DNA of 53,452 nt, taken from NCBI RefSeq assembly GCF_000986865.1, contig NZ_LAVS01000098.1, positions 1 through 53,452 of the forward strand, in the 5' to 3' direction. Source of the stretch: Rheinheimera mesophila (GTDB lineage: Bacteria > Pseudomonadota > Gammaproteobacteria > Enterobacterales > Alteromonadaceae). The translations under genes were made by a program, and so were the position numbers. This document shows, one piece after another, positions 1 to 7,680 of the stretch. The notes beneath the pieces are model-generated. The model was not told where the DNA came from. It did no database searches and saw nothing but the letters and a program-made list of their open reading frames with translations. Position 1 is the first letter of the stretch, and each line of letters begins with the position of its first letter.

Positions 1-240
1 GTTATAGCCTTATTAACCATTTCGTTTTTTTTAGTTTCATGCGGAAAATCCGAGAAGGACGTAAAAGCAGCTGAAATGCTTTATCACGAATGTGTTAGCA
101 ATGGAGTGGAATACTTCAAGGAAATAGGGGCTTATCCCACACTACAATCTGAGCCGAATAAGGGACGACACGCTATTGAAGTGGCCCGTGAGCGATGTGA
201 GCGGGCTCCGGCGACCGCTTTCTCTAGGCCAAATCAATAA
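1..240 (+). CDS. Lipoprotein of unknown function, 5' end cut off by window
   Basis: Open from the first base in frame 1 to a TAA at 238-240, giving 79 residues with the N-terminus missing. The visible start, LLTISFFLVSCGKSE, is the hydrophobic core and lipobox of a lipoprotein signal peptide, with Cys 14 of the visible part as the lipidation site. The remainder is short and charged, with two further cysteines (HECV and RCER). I do not recognise the family. It faces the tRNA genes convergently and is followed by about 165 bases without a supported gene. Confidence 0.6.
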   Translation, partial: VIALLTISFFLVSCGKSEKDVKAAEMLYHECVSNGVEYFKEIGAYPTLQSEPNKGRHAIEVARERCERAPATAFSRPNQ

Positions 241-405
241 ATAGAGCGCCATAAAATTACAAAATAACATTCTGCAGGTATAACCTCGTAAGCAAAAGAG
301 GCACAGCGAAGAACCAGAATTGGCTTTGACCGTCATTCGCTCCTTGCAGCCATCACGTATTTCAGAGGGGGGCTTTTGAACGGTCAAACTCCAAATTTCA
401 GACAC

Positions 406-435
406 AAAAAAACCGACTATTAAGTCGGCTTTTTT
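406..435 (-). terminator. Rho-independent terminator after the degenerate tRNA-fMet copy
   Basis: On the minus strand the stem is GCCGACT / AGTCGGT with a TAAT loop, followed by a run of seven T. It is nearly the same sequence as the terminator at 549-573, so tRNA plus terminator appears to have been duplicated as a unit. Confidence 0.85.
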
Positions 436-440
436 AAAGT

Positions 441-529
441 TGGTTGCGGGAGCCGGATTTGAACCGACGACCTTCGCCACGGGGTTATAAAGAGGAGACC
501 GACGGGCTACCAGGCTGCTCCATCCTTTC
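441..529 (-). pseudogene. Degenerate initiator tRNA-fMet copy
   Basis: The 3' half (T-arm, 3' acceptor strand and encoded CCA) matches the two intact tRNA-fMet genes downstream, and the D-arm also matches. The anticodon arm is destroyed: about six extra bases (CTCTTT) lie inside the anticodon loop and about six more follow the anticodon stem. The 5' acceptor strand CGCGGGA has been replaced by unrelated bases that cannot pair with the 3' strand. The total is 89 nt instead of 77. It should not yield a working initiator tRNA. Confidence 0.8.
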
Positions 530-548
530 AAGCCCTAAATTTAAGGCA

Positions 549-573
549 CAAAAAAACCGACATTAAGTCGGTT
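549..573 (-). terminator. Rho-independent terminator after tRNA-fMet copy 2
   Basis: Minus-strand stem CCGAC / GTCGG with a short TTAAT loop, followed by a T7 run. It lies just past the CCA end of the tRNA at 580-656. Confidence 0.85.
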
Positions 574-579
574 GATTGT

Positions 580-656
<77 letters not shown>

Positions 657-747
657 TCCGTAACTTAACACCGAGCAGTGTGTGTTAAGTATCTACTGCA
701 TTCACGTTATTCACTTAAATATTCAAACTAAATTTGTTTGCTTAAGT

Positions 748-824
<77 letters not shown>

Positions 825-842
825 TCCGTGTTTGCGGGGCGC

Positions 843-871
843 ATAGTAGAGCTTTTGCCATGGCAGTGCAA
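843..871 (-). promoter_or_regulatory. Promoter of the tRNA-fMet unit
   Basis: Reading the minus strand: TTGCAC, 17 bases, TACTAT, then a GC-rich discriminator (GCGCCCCGC) before the tRNA. This is the form of a strong, stringently controlled stable-RNA promoter. The function is inferred from sequence. Confidence 0.75.
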
Positions 872-1027
872 GGCTTAATTCTGGTAAATCTGCAAGAAAC
901 TGACTGACTGCGCAATTATTAAACGCATAGAGCATTAAGCATACGATCTGGTTGAGTTCTTAACCGAGTACAACGCAAATCTTTGTTTTTGAGCTGAAAA
1001 ACATCCCAATGCTTTCGAAAGCGCTTC

Positions 1028-1036
1028 TGTTATAAT
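1028..1036 (+). promoter_or_regulatory. Extended -10 promoter for rlmKL
   Basis: TGTTATAAT is an extended -10 element 30 bases before the rlmKL start. No good -35 is present. A perfect 12-bp palindrome GCTTTCGAAAGC (1011-1022) sits where a -35 would be. Confidence 0.55.
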
Positions 1037-1065
1037 GTGCGCCATTTTATTGCAGGGCAGATCAT

Positions 1066-3198
1066 ATGTTGGAATTCTGGGCCTTAACATCCAAAGGTGT
1101 TGAAGAGCTGTTGGCGGACGAAATCCGTCGTTATCAGGGCGAAGTGATTAAATTAGGCATGGGCGTGGTGCGCTTTAAGGCTGAACTTAAAGATGCGTAT
1201 CAGCTATGCTTATGGTCGCGTTTAGCAACCCGTATTTTGCGCCTGGAACAATCCATCGACATTGATGCCAATTCAGACCTGTATCAGGTGGCTATGCGCA
1301 TTAACTGGCCTTCGTTAATGCGGATGGAGCAAAGTTTTGCCGTCGAGTGTGTCGGTAAACACCCCACCATCGACAACACCCAATATGGTGGCATGCGCGT
1401 CAAAGACGCCATCGTAGACCAGTTCCGCGAGCGGTATGAGGCACGACCTAATGTCGACCGTATCGACCCGGACGTGCGGTTTCAGGTGCGTTTAGAGCGT
1501 CAGCATTTTCATTTCTTGCAGGATTTCTCAGGCCCATCCTTACATCAGCGGGGTTATCGCAAAGAGCAGGGGGACGCGCCATTAAAAGAGCATTTAGCTG
1601 CGGCTTTATTAATTCGCTCCGGCTGGAAGGCGGATCAGCCCTTGTACGACCCATTTTGTGGTAGCGGTACTTTATTAATAGAAGCTGCGCTGATGGCACG
1701 TCAGTTAGCGCCTGGCTTAAAGCGTGAAAAGTTCGCTTTTGAAAGCTGGGGCGATCATCAGCCAGAACTCTGGCAACAATTACGTGCTGAAGCTTTAGGC
1801 GCACGTCAGGCCATAGCCGAAGGCGTGACTTTTGTCGGGAGCGATACCGATGAGCGCACTTTGCAAAAGGCCCGTCAAAACGCGGCCCGTGCTGGTGTAG
1901 CGGACTACATTGAATTTATTACCCAGGATGCGACCCAAATTCAGTCGGCCGTCTGCGCCGGTAAAGGCGTGATTATCACTAACCCGCCCTACGGCGAGCG
2001 GTTAGGCGACTTGCCACAGCTTATTCCTGTCTATGCGGAATTCTCCTTAGGCCTGAAAAAACATTATCAGGGCTGGCGTTTAGCCATTATTACCTCAAGC
2101 CCGGATTTATTGCGGGCGTTGAAGCTCTCCAAAGCCAAAAGTTATAAGTTCACCAACGGTCCACTGGACTGTGAATTTACTATGTTTGATTTGACCGAAC
2201 AGCAAGTACAGGTCAATGCGAATAGTCAAACTGCAGCTTTGTTTTATGCGGAAAGTGAATCTTTTGGTAATCGGCTGAAGAAAAACGTCAAGCAGCTCGA
2301 GAAGTGGGCCAAACGCGAACACATCAGTTGTTATCGAATGTACGATGCTGATATTCCGGAATACAACGTGGCGGTTGACTGGTATGACGGCGAAGTAGTG
2401 ATCCATGAATACGCCGCGCCTGCTAATGTCGATGAACAAATAGCGCAAAAACGTTTGTTTGATGTGGTGAACTTAGTGCCCAAGGTGCTTGGCATTAGCA
2501 GTGACAAACTGGTGTTAAAGGTCCGTGAAAAACAAAAAGGCAAAGAGCAGTATCAGCCGCTAGCCAAGGCCGGGCAGTACAAAGAAGTCACAGAGTACGG
2601 CGCTAAGTTTTTAGTCAACCTGCGTGATTATCTCGATACCGGCTTGTTTTTAGACCACCGCGTCACCCGTTTGGCGATTCAACAGCAAGCCAAAGGCAAA
2701 AAAGTATTGAATTTATTTGCCTACACAGGCACAGCGTCAGTTCATGCCGCTTTAGGTGGCGCTTTGTCTGTGACTACAGTGGATATGTCCAATACCTATC
2801 TGGACTGGGCTAAACGCAATTTCCTGATCAATGGTTTGGAAGGTAAGGCCTATCAGTTTGTGCAGGATAACTGCCTGGATTGGCTAAAAGGCTGTAAAAA
2901 CCAGTTTGATTTAATTTTTGTCGATCCTCCGACCTTTTCCAACTCCAAACGGATGGAGGATACCTGGGATGTACAACGCGATCATGTTAAGTTGCTGACC
3001 ATGGTGGGACGTTGTCTGGCACCCAATGGCAAAGTGATTTTCTCCAACAACAAAAGACGGTTTAAGCTGGATAAAGCCGCGCTGGAAGAGGCGGGTTGGA
3101 CTATTAAAGATATTTCAGCGCAAAGCCTGCCAGAAGATTTTAAGCGTAACCCGCATATTCACGTTTGTTTTGAGCTGTTAAAACGGGTTGAAGCATGA
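1066..3198 (+). CDS. rlmL: Bifunctional 23S rRNA methyltransferase RlmKL (m2G2445 / m7G2069)
   Basis: A 710-residue protein, the usual length of the RlmL/RlmK fusion (YcbY). The N-terminus carries a THUMP-type RNA-binding region. The first methyltransferase domain has the DPFCGSGTLL SAM motif and the catalytic NPPY motif at residues 306-309 (m2G2445). The C-terminal domain has NLFAYTGTASVHAA and VDPPTFSNS near residue 620 (m7G2069). It modifies 23S rRNA of the large subunit in the cytoplasm. It overlaps the next gene by an ATGA junction, so the two are translationally coupled. Confidence 0.96.
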   Translation: MLEFWALTSKGVEELLADEIRRYQGEVIKLGMGVVRFKAELKDAYQLCLWSRLATRILRLEQSIDIDANSDLYQVAMRINWPSLMRMEQSFAVECVGKHPTIDNTQYGGMRVKDAIVDQFRERYEARPNVDRIDPDVRFQVRLERQHFHFLQDFSGPSLHQRGYRKEQGDAPLKEHLAAALLIRSGWKADQPLYDPFCGSGTLLIEAALMARQLAPGLKREKFAFESWGDHQPELWQQLRAEALGARQAIAEGVTFVGSDTDERTLQKARQNAARAGVADYIEFITQDATQIQSAVCAGKGVIITNPPYGERLGDLPQLIPVYAEFSLGLKKHYQGWRLAIITSSPDLLRALKLSKAKSYKFTNGPLDCEFTMFDLTEQQVQVNANSQTAALFYAESESFGNRLKKNVKQLEKWAKREHISCYRMYDADIPEYNVAVDWYDGEVVIHEYAAPANVDEQIAQKRLFDVVNLVPKVLGISSDKLVLKVREKQKGKEQYQPLAKAGQYKEVTEYGAKFLVNLRDYLDTGLFLDHRVTRLAIQQQAKGKKVLNLFAYTGTASVHAALGGALSVTTVDMSNTYLDWAKRNFLINGLEGKAYQFVQDNCLDWLKGCKNQFDLIFVDPPTFSNSKRMEDTWDVQRDHVKLLTMVGRCLAPNGKVIFSNNKRRFKLDKAALEEAGWTIKDISAQSLPEDFKRNPHIHVCFELLKRVEA

Positions 3199-3428
3199 GG
3201 TTAACGCTTTACAGCACCTGGGGTTGTCATTTATGCGAACAAGCCGAGCAGCTTTTGCTGCAGGCAGGCCTCGCAGGTGCTGTGGAAATTATTGATATTG
3301 TGGACGATCCGGCGGCCTTCGAGCGTTATCGCGTCCATATTCCAGTGTTTAAAGTGAACGAACAGGAACTGTTCTGGCCCTTTGACCTTGTACAGATAAA
3401 ACAACTGCTTGCGCAGTCTGCAGGATAA
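3195..3428 (+). CDS. Glutaredoxin-like (DUF836) small thioredoxin-fold protein
   Basis: Seventy-seven residues with the thioredoxin-fold start LTLYSTWGCHLCEQA, a CxxC redox pair (CHLC) at residues 10-13, and a conserved proline in HIPVF about 38 residues later. Proteins of this kind commonly follow rlmKL in Shewanella- and Vibrio-type genomes. The physiological substrate is unknown. The ATG overlaps the rlmKL stop, and uup starts 6 bases downstream, so the three form an operon. Confidence 0.85.
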   Translation: MRLTLYSTWGCHLCEQAEQLLLQAGLAGAVEIIDIVDDPAAFERYRVHIPVFKVNEQELFWPFDLVQIKQLLAQSAG

Positions 3429-3434
3429 TACAGA

Positions 3435-5345
3435 GTGGAATTATTACGTTTTCAGCAAGCCAGCCTGGCTTTTGGTACCCATCCGATTTTAGATAAAGTG
3501 GATTTCAGCTTATTCGCTGGAGAACGGGTCTGTTTAGTCGGTCGTAACGGTGCGGGTAAATCGTCCTTTTTAAAAATTCTGACCGGACATCAAAATCTGG
3601 ATGACGGCCAGGTGGTACGGCAAAATAATTTAGTCATCAGCCGCTTAGAGCAGGACCCGCCAGCCCGGGTGGATATTAAGGTGGCGGATTTTATCCGGGA
3701 AGGCGCTGGTGATTTAGCCGAAAAACTGCAGCGTTTTTACCAGTTGGCCGATCATTTTTCTGAGGCGACAGAAGCCGAACAACGTGAATTTACTGCTTTA
3801 CAGGCGGAGCTTGATACCCGTCAGGGCTGGCAGTTAGAAAGCCGGATTGAAGAGCTGTGCCTGCAGTTTGAAATGGACCCCAATACCACACTTGCTTCAT
3901 TATCCGGTGGCTGGTTGCGTAAGGCCGCGCTAGCTAAAGCCTTGGTGTCGCAGCCAAACGTGCTACTGCTGGACGAACCGACCAACCATTTGGATGTGGC
4001 GGCTATTCAGTGGCTGGAACAGTTTTTTCTGAACTTCAAAGGCGCCATTATTTTTATCTCGCACGACCGGGCTTTTATCCGTGCTTTGGCCAGCCGTATT
4101 ATCGATTTAGACCGTGGCGAGCTCACTTCGCATCCGGGTAATTACGCCGAGTATCTGGAGCGTAAGCAAAAGATGCTGGAAACCGAGCAGCAGCACAATG
4201 CACTCTTTGATAAAAAGCTGGCCGAAGAAGAAGTCTGGATCCGTCAGGGCATTAAAGCCCGCCGCACCCGTAACGAAGGCCGGGTTCGGGCGTTAAAAGC
4301 GCTACGGAATGAACGCGCGGCCCGTGTTGAACAAATGGGCAAAGTGGAATTTGCCATTGAGCAATCGCAAAAATCCGGCAAGCTGGTGTTTGAAGCCAAA
4401 GGGGTGAATGTCAGCTTCAAAGGCGAAGCGGTGTTAAAAGACTTAAACCTCCTGGTGATGCGGGGCGACCGCATCGCGCTGGTGGGCCCGAATGGTGTAG
4501 GTAAATCGACCTTAATCAAAACCTTACTGGGTGAATACCAGGCCGACAGCGGCGAGATTAAGCGCGGCACAAACCTCGAAGTGGCTTATTTTGACCAGCA
4601 CCGTATTCAGTTGGATTTAGACGCCACAGTGCAGGATAACGTTGCCGATGGCAAACAGGAAATCACCCAAAACGGCCAGACCCGCCATGTGTTAAGTTAC
4701 TTGCAGGACTTTTTATTTGCACCAGCCCGGGCCAGAACGCCGGTGCGGGCTTTATCGGGTGGTGAGAAAAACCGTTTATTACTGGCACGTTTATTCGCCA
4801 AACCCAGTAATTTATTGATCCTTGACGAACCAACCAACGATTTAGATGTAGAAACTCTGGAGCTGCTTGAGGATATTCTGCAGCAGTATCAGGGCACTGT
4901 ATTATTGGTCAGCCACGACCGCGAATTTGTCAATAATACAGTCACCAGTTCACTGTATTTTGCCGGTCAAGGCAAAGTGGTGGACATAGCAGGTGACTAC
5001 GAAGATGTGGTCGCTTACCAAAAACGGCAGCAGAACCAGGTAAAAGCTGTTGCAACAGTGCAAAAAAGTGTAAAAGCTGTCGAAGAAAAGCCAGTTGAGC
5101 TTTCATCCAACAGCAGTAAGAAGTTATCATACAAAGAGAAACGTGAACTGGAACTATTGCCCGCTTTAATCGAGACGCTTGATGCAGAATTAAGTGCCTT
5201 GCAGCAGCAAGTGAATGATCCACAGTTTTTCCGGCAAAGTGCCGAGAGCACCCAAAAAACGTTGAACCTATTGCATGAGACCGAGTCGAAGCTCGCGCAC
5301 GCTTATGAGCGTTGGGAACAATTAGAAGCATTAAATCAGCAGTAA
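3435..5345 (+). CDS. uup: ABC-F family ATPase Uup
   Basis: A 636-residue soluble protein with two ABC ATPase domains and no membrane segments. Domain 1 has Walker A GRNGAGKSS, signature LSGGWLRKAALAKAL and Walker B VLLLDEPTNHLDV. Domain 2 has GPNGVGKST, LSGGEKNRLLLARL and LLILDEPTNDLDV. A charged linker rich in Arg/Lys joins them, and a C-terminal coiled-coil (about 560-636) is the Uup-type DNA-binding tail. Family members act on branched DNA and on ribosomes. GTG is the start codon; the position follows from the ABC-F N-terminus and the spacing from the upstream gene. Confidence 0.93.
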   Translation: MELLRFQQASLAFGTHPILDKVDFSLFAGERVCLVGRNGAGKSSFLKILTGHQNLDDGQVVRQNNLVISRLEQDPPARVDIKVADFIREGAGDLAEKLQRFYQLADHFSEATEAEQREFTALQAELDTRQGWQLESRIEELCLQFEMDPNTTLASLSGGWLRKAALAKALVSQPNVLLLDEPTNHLDVAAIQWLEQFFLNFKGAIIFISHDRAFIRALASRIIDLDRGELTSHPGNYAEYLERKQKMLETEQQHNALFDKKLAEEEVWIRQGIKARRTRNEGRVRALKALRNERAARVEQMGKVEFAIEQSQKSGKLVFEAKGVNVSFKGEAVLKDLNLLVMRGDRIALVGPNGVGKSTLIKTLLGEYQADSGEIKRGTNLEVAYFDQHRIQLDLDATVQDNVADGKQEITQNGQTRHVLSYLQDFLFAPARARTPVRALSGGEKNRLLLARLFAKPSNLLILDEPTNDLDVETLELLEDILQQYQGTVLLVSHDREFVNNTVTSSLYFAGQGKVVDIAGDYEDVVAYQKRQQNQVKAVATVQKSVKAVEEKPVELSSNSSKKLSYKEKRELELLPALIETLDAELSALQQQVNDPQFFRQSAESTQKTLNLLHETESKLAHAYERWEQLEALNQQ

Positions 5346-5357
5346 CAGGGGACCTGA

Positions 5358-7004
5358 ATGAGATTATCGCCCGTAGTATTAGCCTTATTACCCGGCCTGG
5401 CCGCCAGCTCAGCCTATGCCGCTGTTTATCAGGTTCAGGAGTTGCCGGAAGTCAGCACTGTTCAATCTCAGTTTGCTGCAGCTATCAATGACAATGGTGA
5501 TGCGGTAGGTAATGGTAGTTTTATCTACAATTTTCCGGTTGATGTCAGCCGCTTAGATTTTGAAGATGCCAGTTTGACCGCCTTGTTAACGGCAGAAGAA
5601 ATTGAACAGGTCAAATTAGGTAATGTTACTGCTGCTGCATTAACCAAACTGTTAGGCTACCTACGTACTGCCAATAACAACGGCAATTACACTATCCAGC
5701 GTTACAGTGATGTTCTGGCCTTAAATTTAACCACAGGCGCACAGGTGAAGATCCGTGAGCAGGCTGCTGTCCCGACCAACAGAGAATACATTTACGATAT
5801 TAACAACAGCTCAAATGCAATTGCTTTAGCAACCACGCCTTTTACACTGCAAAGTTTTACTCCAGCGGCCACAGAAACAACCCCGTCACCTGAAACTGTC
5901 GAGTTATGGGTACCGGATTTAGGCTATATCAAGTCTTACGTCGTCAATGGCAATAGCGTCACGGCCTTACCTATTCCTTATGAGGAATTGGGGGGCGGAT
6001 TTTCCAATGCGGTAAAAATCAGCGAATCAAATTATATCGCTGGCTCAGGTAGTGTCGGCATGGACGAGACCACCAAAGAAGCGATAGAGACCGCCTGTAA
6101 GGGCGAAACAGCACCAGTTAATATCTGCTACTACAGTGCAGCACCCACGGCGTATTATGAAAGAGCCTTAGTCTGGAAGATGAATGAATCAGGCCAAATT
6201 TCTGCTCCTGTAGAGTACGGCTTCTTAGGTCCGGTGATCGAGGGCTCCAGTTTGTCTGGCTACATCAGTCGGGCGTTATCTGTCAATGATGATGGCATAG
6301 CTGTTGGTTTTTCTACCTACACAGACGCAGAGCGTCGGGTGAGTCCAACCCATGCCACAGTGTTTGATGAGGGCGAAGTGTCTCCCATTATCAATCCACT
6401 GGACTGGGATTTCAGTTCGGCAAATGATATCAACAATCAAAACATCATCGTCGGCAGCGCCAATAAGCGCTTTAACGGCATAGCCCGTAACCGGATGTTT
6501 ATCTTTGATTACAATACCAAAACTGTAACTTATCCCAATGGTTTTTTCAGTAGCTCTGGCACCTTGCCATCTGCTATTAACGAAAATAACCTGGTGGTGG
6601 GTGCGGCGGAGATAGTGCCTGAAGACGGTACGACCCGCAGGCAAGTGGCGTTTTTATACAACATACAAGACCAAAGTTTTGTCGATTTAAATACCTTATT
6701 GCCCTGTGGCACTAAGTTTAATCTGGTCGAAGCCAAAGACATCAATAACAACAACGAGATTATCGCTAATGCTATTTTCTCCGTTGAGCAGCGCGACAGT
6801 AAGGGTGAATTGGTCAAAGACTCTGCTGGCAACCCCGTGATGGAAAACGTGACGCGTCCGGTGAAATTAACACCTGTACCTAACGGCACTATTGAAGACT
6901 GTAACGTAGCCGAAGAGGTAACTTATGAACGTCAAGGTGGCTCTTCAGCTTGGTTCAGCCTGTTGCTGTTGCCTTTACTGATGCTCAGAAGACGCTTGAA
7001 GTAA
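5358..7004 (+). CDS. Exported DUF3466 family protein with GlyGly-CTERM tail
   Basis: A 548-residue protein with a signal peptide (cleavage after SSAYA). The body contains repeats built around phrases such as AINDNGDAVG, SVNDDGIAVG, DINNQNIIVG and AINENNLVVG, typical of the DUF3466 family of extracellular repeat proteins. The C-terminus, GGSSAWFSLLLLPLLMLRRR, is a GlyGly-CTERM signal: a Gly/Ser-rich stretch, a membrane segment and a basic tail. In known systems such tails are processed by a rhombosortase and the protein leaves through type II secretion. It follows uup by 12 bases, and a terminator ends the unit. Function unknown. Confidence 0.85.
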   Translation: MRLSPVVLALLPGLAASSAYAAVYQVQELPEVSTVQSQFAAAINDNGDAVGNGSFIYNFPVDVSRLDFEDASLTALLTAEEIEQVKLGNVTAAALTKLLGYLRTANNNGNYTIQRYSDVLALNLTTGAQVKIREQAAVPTNREYIYDINNSSNAIALATTPFTLQSFTPAATETTPSPETVELWVPDLGYIKSYVVNGNSVTALPIPYEELGGGFSNAVKISESNYIAGSGSVGMDETTKEAIETACKGETAPVNICYYSAAPTAYYERALVWKMNESGQISAPVEYGFLGPVIEGSSLSGYISRALSVNDDGIAVGFSTYTDAERRVSPTHATVFDEGEVSPIINPLDWDFSSANDINNQNIIVGSANKRFNGIARNRMFIFDYNTKTVTYPNGFFSSSGTLPSAINENNLVVGAAEIVPEDGTTRRQVAFLYNIQDQSFVDLNTLLPCGTKFNLVEAKDINNNNEIIANAIFSVEQRDSKGELVKDSAGNPVMENVTRPVKLTPVPNGTIEDCNVAEEVTYERQGGSSAWFSLLLLPLLMLRRRLK

Positions 7005-7025
7005 CGGCTATTGCGTCTGATAAAA

Positions 7026-7046
7026 CCTGCTCCGGCAGGTTTTTTT
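7026..7046 (+). terminator. Rho-independent terminator of the rlmKL-uup-DUF3466 unit
   Basis: CCTGC tccg GCAGG followed by a T7 run, 21 bases after the stop codon. Confidence 0.9.
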
Positions 7047-7300
7047 AACTTTGAATTTCAGCCCCGGCGCCTGATGATCCAGACTCTATGCTGCAAAACG
7101 CTGAGCGCATAACGGTTTGCCAGGTAATATTTCAAAAAAAATAAATTATTTTGTCATCAAATCTTAAATAAGTTCAGTTCTTTACTTAATGTCAATAGGG
7201 GGCAGCTAAGTTTATTAGTGGAACCTTTTGGGCAACTCAACTATCTATTAAAGTGCAACGCAAGTTGTTTGTTATTTATCAGATCGAGGAAGATTGCCTT

Positions 7301-7483
7301 ATGAAAAGACAGAAAAGAGATCGTTTAGAACGTGCTCATGCTCAAGGTTATCGCGCCGCTGTCACAGGTCGCTCAAAAGAGATTTGTCCTTATCAGAATT
7401 TAGACACCAGATCGCAGTGGCTCGGAGGGTACCGGGAAGCGATGGAAGACAAAGGGATTGGCCTGTTTGCCAGAGGTCAATAA
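7301..7483 (+). CDS. rmf: Ribosome modulation factor RMF
   Basis: Sixty residues that follow the RMF consensus closely: MKRQKRDRLERAHAQGY at the start, then GRSKEICPYQ and SQWLGGYREAMED. RMF binds 70S ribosomes in stationary phase and causes dimerisation to inactive 100S particles. I chose the ATG at 7301, not the upstream in-frame starts, because it has a GAGGAAG ribosome-binding site and matches the E. coli N-terminus exactly. The preceding 250 bases are AT-rich and hold the promoter region but no gene. Confidence 0.97.
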   Translation: MKRQKRDRLERAHAQGYRAAVTGRSKEICPYQNLDTRSQWLGGYREAMEDKGIGLFARGQ

Positions 7484-7498
7484 TTAACGAATTCAGAT

Positions 7499-7527
7499 AA
7501 CAAGGCCCCGATAACCGGGGCCTTGTG
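7499..7527 (+). terminator. Terminator after rmf
   Basis: Perfect stem CAAGGCCCC / GGGGCCTTG with a 7-base loop. The T-tract is weak (GCGTTTTGG), so it may act mainly as a 3' stabilising hairpin. Confidence 0.7.
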
Positions 7528-7553
7528 CGTTTTGGCTGCTGAACAGTTCTATT

Positions 7554-7680
7554 TATACCCAAAGTAATTGGAGTTGCAGCGAGGCGACAAGAGCGTGAGA
7601 CCCCAGGAGCATAGTAGACCTATGTGGCTGGGGCTATGCTCGCAGTCAACAAAGCTGCGGCTTCAAGTACGAAGGGTATA
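7554..7680. repeat. ERIC element (intergenic repetitive palindrome), 127 bp
   Basis: Bounded by the inverted ends TATACCC and GGGTATA and exactly 127 bp long, the classic ERIC length. Internal blocks match ERIC: GGAGTTGCAGCGAGGC, ACCCCAGGAGC followed by GGCTGGGG, and AAGCTGCGGCTTCAAGTACG. It is a large imperfect palindrome and can fold as one long hairpin in RNA. The GGGTATA end abuts the stop codon of the TonB receptor gene. Confidence 0.9.

Noticed and set aside
142-531. A 129-codon minus-strand frame over the tRNA pseudogene
   Set aside because: It reads through tRNA sequence and its terminator, giving no protein-like features.
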